A stretch of DNA of 64,000 nt from NCBI GenBank assembly GCA_964588665.1, contig CAZPQQ010000002.1:62001-126000 (forward strand), written 5' to 3'. The position numbers and the translations under genes are program-made. Under the pieces are notes generated by a model, which made no database searches, was not told where the DNA came from, and worked only from the letters and a program-made list of their open reading frames with translations. The stretch's first letter is position 1, and every line of letters starts with the position of its first letter. This document shows positions 42,662 to 51,495 of the stretch, piece by piece. This DNA is from UBA2160 sp964588665 (GTDB lineage: Bacteria > Chloroflexota > Dehalococcoidia > Lucifugimonadales > UBA1123).

Positions 42662-43800
42662 GCGCTAAGCGAAAAACACTGGCCTTGCTGGGCTCGACCG
42701 GCTCCGTCGGGACTCAAACCCTGGACGTTGTTCGCTCTTTTCCCGACGAGTTGGACGTGATGGGGCTTGCGTGTAATCGAAACGTCGAACTCCTCAAGAA
42801 GCAGATCGACGAGTTCTCGCCCCGGTTCTTTTCCTGCAACGGGTCGCCAACCGAGATGGCGTCGCTGTCGCACAACGGTTGCCAGGAGAGCGATCTCGAC
42901 GCCATGGTGTCCCATGCGGACGTGGACATCGTCGTAACCGCCACTATCGGCGACGTCGCTCTGGCCCCGACCCTGGCGGCCATCGAATGTGGAAAATCGA
43001 TCGCGCTGGCGAACAAGGAAACGGTCGTGATGGCTGGCGAGCTCGTGTCAGAGCGAGCGAAGGCAAACAGTGTGCCGCTCCTGCCAATGGACAGCGAGCC
43101 CAATGCGATCTGGCAATGCCTACGAGGTGAAGACACCGCAGTTTCGAAGCTGATCGTAACCGCTTCCGGGGGCGCATTTCGGAACACGCCGATCGACCGT
43201 CTTGGGTCCGTGACACCCGAGCAGGCGTTGCAGCATCCAACTTGGAAGATGGGCCAGAAAATAACCGTGGATTCCGCGACGATGATGAACAAGGCGTTCG
43301 AGGTGATAGAGGCTCGGTGGCTCTTCGGAGTTGACTGGGATGACATCGACGTCGTGATCCACCCCCAAAGCGTCATCCACTCGATGGTGGAATTCATCGA
43401 CGGGTCGGTCAAGGCACAGCTCAGTCCGCCCGACATGCGTCTGCCGATCCAGTACGCCATCCTCTACCCGGAGAGGCACGCCAATCCCAGCATCAAGCGA
43501 CTCGATCCAGTGGCCACCGGATCGCTGACTTTCGAGCGATGGGAATCTGGGCGCTACCCATGCTTCGACCTCGCCATCGAGGTCGCTCGGCGAGGCGGAA
43601 CGTGGCCGTCCGCGTTGAGCGGGGCGAACGACGCCGCCGTGGAGCTCTTTCTCGCTGGCAAAATCGGATTCATGGAGATCGGCGACGCGATACGCGATGG
43701 ACTCAACGGACACGTGAACATAACTAACCCCGAACTCGACGACATCATCACGGCCTGCAGAGACGCCAATGGGCGAGTGGTCGGATTGGTGGGGGCGTAA
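42658..43800 (+). CDS. dxr: 1-deoxy-D-xylulose-5-phosphate reductoisomerase
   Basis: DXR makes 2-C-methylerythritol 4-phosphate, the committed step of the non-mevalonate isoprenoid pathway. The 380-residue protein has the NADPH motif LLGSTGSVGTQTLDVV, ANKETVVMAGELVSE, PMDSEPNAIWQCL, TASGGAFRNTP, TVDSATMMNKAFEVIEARWLF and HPQSVIHSMVEFIDGS. All active-site segments are intact. The ATG at 42658 overlaps the cdsA stop. The next gene, rseP, starts on top of its end or just after it. Confidence 0.95.
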   Translation: MSAKRKTLALLGSTGSVGTQTLDVVRSFPDELDVMGLACNRNVELLKKQIDEFSPRFFSCNGSPTEMASLSHNGCQESDLDAMVSHADVDIVVTATIGDVALAPTLAAIECGKSIALANKETVVMAGELVSERAKANSVPLLPMDSEPNAIWQCLRGEDTAVSKLIVTASGGAFRNTPIDRLGSVTPEQALQHPTWKMGQKITVDSATMMNKAFEVIEARWLFGVDWDDIDVVIHPQSVIHSMVEFIDGSVKAQLSPPDMRLPIQYAILYPERHANPSIKRLDPVATGSLTFERWESGRYPCFDLAIEVARRGGTWPSALSGANDAAVELFLAGKIGFMEIGDAIRDGLNGHVNITNPELDDIITACRDANGRVVGLVGA

Positions 43801-43801
43801 C

Positions 43802-44995
43802 GTGTTCGGTCTGCCGACATGGTTGCTGATCGTTCCGATTCTCGCATTTCTCATTTTCGTTCATGAGTTGGGTCATTTCCTGACCGCCAAGTTGTTCGGG
43901 ATCAAGGTCACCGAATTCGCATTCGGGTTCCCCCCGAGGTTGTTCGGAGTGCGACGCGGCGAAACCCTCTACTCGATCAACCTCTTGCCGCTGGGCGGGT
44001 TCGTACGCATGGTCGGCGAAGAAGACCCCACCGAAGAGCGAAGCTTCGCCAGCCAAACCGTCCTGAAGCGCGCAATTGTCTTGTCAGCGGGTTCATTCAT
44101 GAACCTTCTCACGCCGCTAGTAATCTTCACGCTCCTGTTCGCTCTGCCCCAAGACACGGCCGTCGGCGCCGTGATGATCAGAGGCGTCGCTCCAAACTCA
44201 CCGGCCGCCGAGGCCGGACTGCGTCCCGGAGACACGATCCTGTCCGTCGACGGCAAGACAGTCGACAACCATCTCGTGGTAATCGAACAGGTGATGGCGT
44301 CGCTTGGCTCCGAGATCGAACTCACGGTTCGACGAGGGTCCATCGTCAGCGGACTGAGCATGTCGCTCGATTCGTCCGTCGTCGACACAGTATCAGTTGT
44401 TCCCCGCCTCAACCCGCCCGAGTTCACCGTGGTCGAGACGGTCACGGACCCTGACACCGAGATTTCGATCCGGAAGGCGCGACGATATAACGGCCAACTC
44501 CAAGTCGGGGACACGATGGAGCAGGGATCGGTCGGCGTCATGGTCGGCACGTCGAACGTCAAGATGGTCAAGCGCAGAGAGCCGGTGTGGAATGCGGTTC
44601 CCGCCGCGTTGGGGCGTATGACCGACATTCTCAAGATCACCAAGAACGGGTTCGCCCGTTGGTTCTCAGGGGGCCCTGATCCGGGACTGACCGGTCCGAT
44701 CGGCATAGCCCGGGTAACCGGCGAAGTGGCCGAGGCGGGCATCTCTCCGGTCTTCGAGCTGATGGCGCTGATAAGCATCAGCCTGGCGATCATGAACATC
44801 CTCCCGATTCCCGCGTTGGACGGGGGGCGGCTCATGTTCGTGATCATCGAGTGGGTGCGGCGCGGCAAGCGCATACCGCCCCAGAAAGAAGGCCTCGTCC
44901 ATCTGGTCGGATTCGCGTTGATGATCGGGTTCATCGTGGTCATCAGCTATTTCGACATCGCTCGCATCTTGAGCGGCGACAGCTTCTTCAGGTAG
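43802..44995 (+). CDS. rseP: RIP metalloprotease RseP
   Basis: An intramembrane zinc protease that releases membrane-bound regulators. It has HELGH (in IFVHELGHFLTAK), the conserved ALDGGR motif (NILPIPALDGGRLMF), and one PDZ domain (IRGVAPNSPAAEAGLRPGD to LTVRR). E. coli RseP has two PDZ domains; one is common in Gram-positives and Chloroflexota. GTG 43802 has GGTGGGGGCG about seven bases upstream and places HELGH near residue 22, as usual. ATG 43769 would start inside dxr and is the alternative. ispG follows by 26 bases. Confidence 0.93.
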   Translation: MFGLPTWLLIVPILAFLIFVHELGHFLTAKLFGIKVTEFAFGFPPRLFGVRRGETLYSINLLPLGGFVRMVGEEDPTEERSFASQTVLKRAIVLSAGSFMNLLTPLVIFTLLFALPQDTAVGAVMIRGVAPNSPAAEAGLRPGDTILSVDGKTVDNHLVVIEQVMASLGSEIELTVRRGSIVSGLSMSLDSSVVDTVSVVPRLNPPEFTVVETVTDPDTEISIRKARRYNGQLQVGDTMEQGSVGVMVGTSNVKMVKRREPVWNAVPAALGRMTDILKITKNGFARWFSGGPDPGLTGPIGIARVTGEVAEAGISPVFELMALISISLAIMNILPIPALDGGRLMFVIIEWVRRGKRIPPQKEGLVHLVGFALMIGFIVVISYFDIARILSGDSFFR

Positions 44996-45021
44996 TCTCT
45001 TTCCAAGGGAGGGTTAACTGA

Positions 45022-46161
45022 ATGAAAAAGCGTCGTGTGACCAAGGTCGTGACGGTAGGCGGAGTCCAGGTCGGCGGAAACGCTCCGATCTCCGTCCAGT
45101 CCATGACCAAGACGGACACCCGGGACGTTGCCGCGACGGTGCGACAGATCCACGAGCTCGAAGAAGTTGGCTGCGAGATCATCCGTTGCGCCGTTCCCGA
45201 TATGGAAGCGGCCAAGGCGCTCGCCGATATCAAGCGCCAGGTGCGTATCCCGGTTGTTGCGGACATCCACTTCCACCACCAACTCGCCCTCGAGGCGCTT
45301 GAAAGCGGCGTCGACTGTCTCCGGCTCAACCCTGGCAACATCCGAGACCGCGGGCAAGTGGAGACGGTGGTACGCGAAGCCAAGTCCAGGGCCGTGCCAA
45401 TCCGCATCGGCGTGAACTTCGGCAGCCTGCCGCCCGTCGGCGGGATCGGCAAGACTCGCGGCCTGCCGCGCCACACCGACGGCGTCAACGCCCTCCCAAA
45501 GGTCTCGGAATCCGATGACAGCTCCTATTCGGCGGTGGACCACATGGTCGCCACCGGCCTCTGGGAGATCGGTATTCTAGAAGATCTCGACTTCGACCTG
45601 ATCAAGATTTCACTGAAGGCCTTCGACATCGACACCACTGTCGAGGCCTACCGAAGAATGGCGACCATGGTCCCCTACCCGTTCCACCTCGGCGTGACGG
45701 AATCCGGCACCGCGAAATCCGGCAGCATCCGAAGCGCCATCGGCCTCGGGACATTGCTCTACGACGGCATCGGCGACACGATCCGCGTGTCTCTCAGCGA
45801 CGACCCGCACGAAGAGGTGTACACGGGCTTCGAGATACTCAAGTCGCTGGAGCTTCGGAAAGAAGGCGCCGTCCTCGTGGCATGCCCTAGCTGCGGTCGT
45901 GCAGACGTCGACGTGGTCAAGCTCGCCAATGCCGTCGACGAGCTGCTGAAGTCGATCAAGACCCCGGTCAAAGTTGCGGTCATGGGATGCGAGGTCAACG
46001 GTCCCGGCGAGGCAAAGGACGCAGACGTAGGCATCGCTGCCGGAGCCGGCCGGGCGATCATCTTTCGCAAGGGCCAAAAGGTTCGCATCGTACCCGAGGC
46101 CGAAATGCTAACCGCGCTCATGGAAGAAGTGGACCGCGCAACCGCAGAAATCGACGCCTAG
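45022..46161 (+). CDS. ispG: 4-hydroxy-3-methylbut-2-enyl diphosphate synthase (IspG/GcpE)
   Basis: IspG uses a [4Fe-4S] cluster to open MEcPP to HMBPP, the step before IspH. The 379-residue protein has VGGNAPISVQSMTKTDTRDV at the start, CLRLNPGNIRDRGQV, SLPPVGGIGKTRGLPRHTDG, and the cluster cysteines in ACPSCGRADVD and MGCEVNGPGEAKDADVGIA. Together with dxr and uppS it makes three isoprenoid genes in one series. GGGAGGG lies upstream of the ATG. The element at 46296-46430 follows. Confidence 0.95.
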   Translation: MKKRRVTKVVTVGGVQVGGNAPISVQSMTKTDTRDVAATVRQIHELEEVGCEIIRCAVPDMEAAKALADIKRQVRIPVVADIHFHHQLALEALESGVDCLRLNPGNIRDRGQVETVVREAKSRAVPIRIGVNFGSLPPVGGIGKTRGLPRHTDGVNALPKVSESDDSSYSAVDHMVATGLWEIGILEDLDFDLIKISLKAFDIDTTVEAYRRMATMVPYPFHLGVTESGTAKSGSIRSAIGLGTLLYDGIGDTIRVSLSDDPHEEVYTGFEILKSLELRKEGAVLVACPSCGRADVDVVKLANAVDELLKSIKTPVKVAVMGCEVNGPGEAKDADVGIAAGAGRAIIFRKGQKVRIVPEAEMLTALMEEVDRATAEIDA

Positions 46162-46295
46162 CGCTCAAGTCGTGCCAAGTGCTAAATGGGCTCCTCCTGT
46201 GCGCCAAATGCGAACCCCGCCGGTCGAATCCGAGCAATGTCGAGCCCGCACAGTCGACGATATATCGGCGCTCGACGGAGGCGATGCGGGAGCGC

Positions 46296-46430
46296 GTAGG
46301 GGAGGGTTTCAAACCCTCCCGCGTGGTTCCGACGGAGTGACTGCTCGCAGCACGGGTTCAACGTGCTGCCCGTAGCAATAGCGTTGGCTATCCATGCGAG
46401 ATGCCGGGAGGGTTTCAAACCCTCCCCTAC
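46296..46430. repeat. Paired inverted palindromes (second copy, GAGGG variant)
   Basis: Two 25-base palindromes, 46296-46320 (starting GTAGGGGAGGGTTTC) and 46406-46430 (ending AAACCCTCCCCTAC), inverted to each other, as at 3029-3166. The whole element is 135 bases (138 at the other locus). It lies in the otherwise empty interval between ispG and proS (46162-46580). Confidence 0.8.
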
Positions 46431-46580
46431 GACCACGTTAGGCAGTGCGGCTAATAGTCGGATTGCCTCGAATCGCTAAGTTCCGGGACGGCCGGTCGTT
46501 GTTGCAACGTCCCGCCGATAGTTGCTAGCCTTGTCCTACTCTCCACAACAAGCCCAATCCCAGACCACGTGAGATGACAT

Positions 46581-48278
46581 ATGCGCGTATCGAAAATGTT
46601 CGGCAAGACCCAACGAGACGACCCCGCCGAGGCAGAACTTCCCAGTCACCGGCTGATGCTCAAGGCCGGCATGATCTACCAGGCTGCGGCCGGGATCTAC
46701 GCCTACCTGCCGATGGCGTGGCGGTCGCTCCGCAAGATCGAACGCATCATCCGCGAGGAGATGGACGCCGCGGGAGGCCAGGAGCTTCGGATGCCCGCGC
46801 TTCAACCTCGCGAGATCTGGCGGCAATCCGGGCGCGACGAGGCATATGGACCTGACGCGTTCCGACTCCAAGACCGACGCGATCGGCAGATGCTGCTTGC
46901 CCCGACGCACGAAGAGCTGCTCACCAACATCGTGAAGGCTAACGTGCCCAGCTATCGTGACTTGCCGCTGATGCTGTACCAGATCCAGACCAAATTCCGC
47001 GACGAACCCCGCCCCCGCGGAGGGTTGATTCGGGTCCGCGAGTTCGACATGAAGGACGCCTACAGCTTCGACGCAGACGATGAAGCATTCGACGCGAGCT
47101 ACCAGGCGATGGTCCAGGCGTACAAGAACATCTACGCCCGCTGCGGCCTCGACGCGATCATGGTCCAAGCCGACAGCGGCGCCATCGGGGGCAAGGATTC
47201 GCACGAGTTCATACTGCTTGCCGACTCCGGAGAGGACACCATCGTTCTGTGTCCGTCGTGCGGGTATGCGGCCAACGCGGAAAAGGCAGCCGTGCGCAAA
47301 AGTCCTCTGCCTGCCGAAGAGCCGGCGCCTACCGAAGAGGTGGCGACGCCCGGCGTCGGAACAATCGAGGAGCTCTCCGAGTTTCTGGACATCCCCAGCG
47401 CCAAGACACTCAAGGCCGTCTTCTACATGGCCGACGGACGGTTGAGCGTAATCGTGATCAGGGGCGACCTCGAAGTGAACGAGATCAAGCTGCACAACGC
47501 CCTCGATGCCACGGACCTGCGCCTGGCCAGCCCCGGCGAGGTCAAGGAGGCGGGCATCGTGGCCGGGTCCGCGTCGCCCGTTGGCTTGGACGGCGTGCAC
47601 GTCGTCGCCGACGACTCGGTCGAACAGGGCTCGAACTTCGTCGCGGGAGCGAACAAGGAAGGCTACCACCTGAAGAACGCCAACTACCCGAGAGACTTCA
47701 CGGCCGACATCTTCACCGACATCGCCCTGGCGGCCGAGGGCGACGCGTGCATCGACTGCGCCACCCCGGTGGAGACACGACGCGGCATCGAGGTCGGGCA
47801 CGTGTTCAAGCTCGGCACTCTCTACAGCGAGGTGTTCGACGCCACGTTCCCCGACCAGAACGGCGACCGTCATCCCATCTCCATGGGGTGCTATGGCATC
47901 GGCGTCGGCAGGTTGCTGGCCGCGGCGATCGAGCAGCATCACGACGAGCGAGGCATGATCTTTCCGAGTCCGATCACCCCGTTTGACGTGCACCTCCTGG
48001 CGCTGAACGCCGACAACGAAGACGTGGCCAAGGCCGCCGAGGCGCTCTACGCCCAACTCGGCGAAGCCGGACTCGAAACGCTTTTCGACGACAGAACGGA
48101 TACCGCCGGCGTGAAGTTCAACGACGCCGATCTTTTGGGACTCCCGGTCAGGGTGGTCGTCTCGCCCCGAAACCTGAAGCAGGACGTGGTTGAGATCAAG
48201 TTGCGTTCCAGCGACGACGCCGTTACTGTGGTGCCGGGCGAGGCGTTGGGCAAGATCCGCGAACTACTCGGTGCCTAG
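46581..48278 (+). CDS. proS: Prolyl-tRNA synthetase, bacterial type
   Basis: ProRS (565 aa) charges tRNA-Pro. The class II core has motif 1 with MPALQPREIW, motif 2 TKFRDEPRPRGGLIRVREFDMKDAYSFD, and motif 3 MGCYGIGVGRLLAAAIEQ. A YbaK-type editing insert sits between the core halves (about residues 245-385), with GTIEELSEFLDIPSAKTLKAV as its start, so alanyl-tRNA-Pro should be hydrolysed. The anticodon domain is at the end (VHLLALNADNEDVAKAAEALY). The gene overlaps the convergent hydrolase gene at 48264 by 15 bases. Confidence 0.95.
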   Translation: MRVSKMFGKTQRDDPAEAELPSHRLMLKAGMIYQAAAGIYAYLPMAWRSLRKIERIIREEMDAAGGQELRMPALQPREIWRQSGRDEAYGPDAFRLQDRRDRQMLLAPTHEELLTNIVKANVPSYRDLPLMLYQIQTKFRDEPRPRGGLIRVREFDMKDAYSFDADDEAFDASYQAMVQAYKNIYARCGLDAIMVQADSGAIGGKDSHEFILLADSGEDTIVLCPSCGYAANAEKAAVRKSPLPAEEPAPTEEVATPGVGTIEELSEFLDIPSAKTLKAVFYMADGRLSVIVIRGDLEVNEIKLHNALDATDLRLASPGEVKEAGIVAGSASPVGLDGVHVVADDSVEQGSNFVAGANKEGYHLKNANYPRDFTADIFTDIALAAEGDACIDCATPVETRRGIEVGHVFKLGTLYSEVFDATFPDQNGDRHPISMGCYGIGVGRLLAAAIEQHHDERGMIFPSPITPFDVHLLALNADNEDVAKAAEALYAQLGEAGLETLFDDRTDTAGVKFNDADLLGLPVRVVVSPRNLKQDVVEIKLRSSDDAVTVVPGEALGKIRELLGA

Positions 48279-49169
48279 CCTCTCGAGGAAGTATTCGGCC
48301 ACACGTCTGGCGTACTCGTCAGGCTTATCTACGAACGCGTCGGTGTGCTCCACGCCTTCGACGACCCAGACTATGCTGCCCGCGGGAGCCGCGTCGTACA
48401 CGCGCTGGCTGTGATCCGTCGGAATCCTCGTATCGTCGGTTCCGTAGATCACCATGAGCGGGTAGCCCAGGTTGGCAACAGCAGCCTCTGGAGCCAGGGC
48501 TTCGATGTCGATGTCGAAGAGCAGATCGGCCAACACATCGACGCCTGGCTCGAACAACGGCACGAACCACTCGGGAAAAGGCGTCTTGCGGGCGGTCTCT
48601 TGGGCGATCAACTCCGACGCCCTGGCGTACGGGCCGTCCAAGATCAGAGCCTCGATCCCCGGCGCATCCGCCGCTGCCAGCGCGGCTATTCCCGCGCCCA
48701 TCGACATGCCGAGAACACCGATGTCGTCGGACTCGACACCTCGCGCCAGCAGATAGTCATAGCCGCCCAGAACGTCGAATCTCTCGTGGTATCCGCCGGA
48801 GATCTTGTCACCTTCGGAACTGCCGTGAGCTCGTAGGTCGAACATCAGCGCGCCGAAACCCAGCCGGTGCAGTCTCGCCGCAAGGTCGGTGAGGCCATCG
48901 CCGGTCCTGACCGATCCGATGCCGTGGACGTATATGATCACTGGTTGCTGAGGCTCCGGCGGGACGTACCAACCGTCGAGCGTCACGTCGCCCCGTCTCG
49001 ACTCGAACTTGATCGTCTCGTATTCGACTCCGTGCGCGCCGAGGCTATCCTCTTGTTCGTTGCGCTCAGCCTTCGTGACTCCTGACGCAATCAGGTAGGA
49101 GATCCCCAAGTACATCACCACGAGCGTCAGCAGCGCCGCGGGCACGCCAACTCGGACGATTCGTTTCAC
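48264..49169 (-). CDS. Membrane-anchored alpha/beta hydrolase
   Basis: A 301-residue hydrolase with an N-terminal transmembrane or signal-anchor segment (VPAALLTLVVMYLGISYLIA) and a fold of the bacterial BAAT/Acyl-CoA thioester or X-Pro-type esterase group. YVHGIGSVRTGDGL forms the oxyanion loop, GMSMGAGIAALAAAD carries the nucleophile serine, YGTDDTRIP carries an acid and VEGVEHTDAF the histidine. The AHGSSEGD loop after strand 4 is typical of lipid or peptide esterases. It converges on proS with a 15-base overlap. The substrate is unknown. Confidence 0.85.
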   Translation of the reverse strand: MKRIVRVGVPAALLTLVVMYLGISYLIASGVTKAERNEQEDSLGAHGVEYETIKFESRRGDVTLDGWYVPPEPQQPVIIYVHGIGSVRTGDGLTDLAARLHRLGFGALMFDLRAHGSSEGDKISGGYHERFDVLGGYDYLLARGVESDDIGVLGMSMGAGIAALAAADAPGIEALILDGPYARASELIAQETARKTPFPEWFVPLFEPGVDVLADLLFDIDIEALAPEAAVANLGYPLMVIYGTDDTRIPTDHSQRVYDAAPAGSIVWVVEGVEHTDAFVDKPDEYARRVAEYFLERLGTE

Positions 49170-49359
49170 GGGCTACTCCGAGGGTCGACTGGATTATCGT
49201 TCACGAGTGAAATAAGATAGGATTCCTGTTGCGAGTCGCTGCATTCGGGACCGTCCGCGGCAGTATCTCACATGTGGCGCTGGCGGACAAAGCGGGCGGG
49301 AGTGTCTCCGCCTCATCCGTGCAAGTTCAAGTGATCGGCGAGCGGTTGGAGGATGTCCA

Positions 49360-50049
49360 TTGACGATTCTGGCGATTGTGCCAACCCAACTTGAACTGGA
49401 CTCGTTCATCGAGGCGATGGCGGGCATGGGCATCGAAGGGCACGAGACGCCGCTCGGCCGGTTGGACGCCAACGTCTACCTCGATGGCAGGCTCACCGTC
49501 GCCAAGGGAGGCCTCGGCAAGGCCCAGTTCGGCGTCCAGACCCAGCACCTGATCGACAATATCGCGACCGTCTCAGCAGTGCTCTGCATCGGCACGTCCG
49601 GCGCGCTTTCGGCGAACCTGTCCGTGGGTGACGTCGTGGTCGCGACAGAGACGGTTGAGCACGATTTCAACCGGATGCTCTCAACGAACCCACCTCCTCG
49701 CTTCGAAGGAGACGCCGGGCTCCTCAGTTCGTGGCGGTCGTCAGCGTCGCTTGCCGATTTGCCGTTCAACGTGCATTTCGGCCCCGTGGCGTCGGGCGAC
49801 GAAGGCATCATGAGCGTGGCGCGAGCCAACGAAGTAGTCGAGTTGACCGGCGCGTTGGCCGTCGCATGGGAAGGCGCCGGTGGAGCCCGCGCGTGCGAAT
49901 TCTCGGGCGTCCCATTCGTCGAAATCCGAGGCATCAGCGATCTGGCCGACGAAACCTCCAACACCGACTTCTACGAGAACCTGCCCGGCGCCATGAAGAA
50001 CCTCGCGGTGTTCGCGAGGGAATTGGTAAACCTGGCGCCTTCGAGTTGA
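49360..50049 (+). CDS. MTA/SAH nucleosidase-like phosphorylase superfamily protein
   Basis: A 229-residue PNP/UDP-superfamily protein related to 5'-methylthioadenosine/S-adenosylhomocysteine nucleosidase and futalosine hydrolase. Landmarks are VAKGGLGKAQFGVQ, IGTSGALSANLSVGDVVVA, and WEGAGGARACEFSGVPFVEIR followed by ISDLAD, where the family keeps MEGAA and RxISD. The catalytic aspartate in ISDLADE is present. Choosing between MTAN and futalosine hydrolase needs a tree. TTG 49360 is preceded by GGAGGA at six bases. An intrinsic terminator follows at 50104. Confidence 0.8.
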   Translation: MTILAIVPTQLELDSFIEAMAGMGIEGHETPLGRLDANVYLDGRLTVAKGGLGKAQFGVQTQHLIDNIATVSAVLCIGTSGALSANLSVGDVVVATETVEHDFNRMLSTNPPPRFEGDAGLLSSWRSSASLADLPFNVHFGPVASGDEGIMSVARANEVVELTGALAVAWEGAGGARACEFSGVPFVEIRGISDLADETSNTDFYENLPGAMKNLAVFARELVNLAPSS

Positions 50050-50103
50050 AGCGACCGGTCACGATTGCCCGATGGCCTGCCCCGTGCTAGAATCCCGTGG
50101 TGA

Positions 50104-50129
50104 CTGGCCGGAAGGCCGGTTTCATTTTT
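50104..50129 (+). terminator. Intrinsic terminator after the nucleosidase gene
   Basis: CTGGCC pairs with GGCCGG (one G-U pair) round a GGAA tetraloop, followed by TTTCATTTTT. It separates the nucleosidase gene from the LLM oxidoreductase. Confidence 0.8.
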
Positions 50130-50175
50130 GATTGAGGGTTGGCGCCCGCGGGAGCGCCGAGATGGGGGTGCGGCG

Positions 50176-51348
50176 GTGTCGGTCACTGATCGGATGAAGT
50201 TCGGTATCTTCCTGGCGCCCTTTCATCTCTTGGGCGAGAACCCCACCCTGTCGCTGGATCGGGACCTCGAGACCATTCAGTGGTTGGATCAACTGGGGTA
50301 CGACGAAGCCTGGATCGGCGAACACCACAGCGCCGGCTGGGAGACGATCGCATCGCCCGAGGTGTTCATCGCCGCGGCTGCCGAGCGCACCCGCAACATC
50401 AAACTCGGAACGGGCGTCATCAGTCTTCCCTACCACCATCCGCTGATGGTGGCCAATCGCATGGTGCAGCTCGACCACATGACCCGGGGCAGAGTGATGT
50501 TAGGAGTCGGCCCGGGAGCGCTGGTCTCAGACGCCTACATGCTCGGCATCGAACCGTTGACGCAGCGGGAACGGTCGGACGAATCGCTGGGCGTCATCCG
50601 GCGACTGTTGACCGAAACCGAACCGATCACGTACGAAGCCGATTGGTTCACGCTTCGCGAGGCCACGCTTCATCTTCGGCCGTACACCAAGCCTCATTTC
50701 CCGATAGTGACCGCTGCCGCCCAATCGCCGTCCGGAATGGTGCTGGCAGGCAAGCACGGCCTCGGGGTGCTCTCGGTGAGCGTCGTGCGAGGCGGCAGCT
50801 ACGCCCGCGACCTCAAAGATTTCTGGAAGATCGCCGAGGAGACGGCCGAGCAGTACGGGAACACCGTTGACCGCTCGGAGTGGCGGTTGGTGATTCACGC
50901 CCACATCGCCGAGACCCGAAAAGAGGCAGTGGAACAAGCAAGAGTGCGCGCAGGACGGTACCAGCGGGAGTATTTCGAGCAGACGCTGGGCCATCCCCCA
51001 GCGTTCGACGGTCCTCAGGACCAGATGATCGACATCATGATGGAGCGCGGCGCGTGGTGCGTTGGCTCCCCCGACGACCTGGTCGAATACATGCATCGCC
51101 TCGAAGAGAGCACCGGAGGATTCGGCGGGTTGTTGGTCCAAGCCACCGAATGGGGGACCCGTGAGCAGGTCATGCACAGCTACGAGTTGATCGCCCGATA
51201 TGTGATGCCGCAATTCCAGGGCTCGATCGACAGCCTGGAGGACTCACAGCGCAGATCGGCGTCCATCCGCGAGGAGCTCGACGCCATGCGCCAGAAGGCA
51301 ATGACCCGCGCCGCCGAGGATTACGAATCGCAAAGAGGGCGGGGCTAA
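50176..51348 (+). CDS. LLM-class (luciferase-like) flavin-dependent oxidoreductase
   Basis: A 390-residue bacterial-luciferase-type TIM barrel using FMN or F420. Characteristic segments are MKFGIFLAPFH, GYDEAWIGEHHSAGWE, NIKLGTGVISLPYHHP, AAAAERT, GVGPGALVSDAYMLGI, and the C-terminal RGAWCVGSPDDLVEYM. The WIGEHH motif and the conserved MVANRMVQLDHMTRGR segment fit the alkanesulfonate/luciferase branch; F420-dependence is possible because cofD is in the same window, but not shown. The GTG at 50176 has a GGGGG at seven bases; ATG 50194 is the alternative. It is followed by a TPP enzyme 147 bases later. Confidence 0.88.
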   Translation: MSVTDRMKFGIFLAPFHLLGENPTLSLDRDLETIQWLDQLGYDEAWIGEHHSAGWETIASPEVFIAAAAERTRNIKLGTGVISLPYHHPLMVANRMVQLDHMTRGRVMLGVGPGALVSDAYMLGIEPLTQRERSDESLGVIRRLLTETEPITYEADWFTLREATLHLRPYTKPHFPIVTAAAQSPSGMVLAGKHGLGVLSVSVVRGGSYARDLKDFWKIAEETAEQYGNTVDRSEWRLVIHAHIAETRKEAVEQARVRAGRYQREYFEQTLGHPPAFDGPQDQMIDIMMERGAWCVGSPDDLVEYMHRLEESTGGFGGLLVQATEWGTREQVMHSYELIARYVMPQFQGSIDSLEDSQRRSASIREELDAMRQKAMTRAAEDYESQRGRG

Positions 51349-51495
51349 CCTAACGCTTCCCGTCCGAGGTCGCAACAGAGGCTCCGGCTTCAGTACGCCG
51401 TAAGCTCTCTCGCATGGTCGCAGGATTTGCGACTCGTGCGGCACGAAAATAACGGACAATACATCGATTAGCAAATAACGAGGAGTCGAATCTCT

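Noticed and set aside
46440..46580. T-box or other riboswitch upstream of proS
   Set aside because: A GGGACG/CGTCCC inverted repeat is present, but no T-box consensus or terminator/antiterminator pair is visible.
46536..48056. 506-codon open frame on the minus strand opposite proS
   Set aside because: It is the antisense shadow of proS: histidine/arginine/valine-rich text with no recognisable motifs, and proS is unmistakable on the plus strand.
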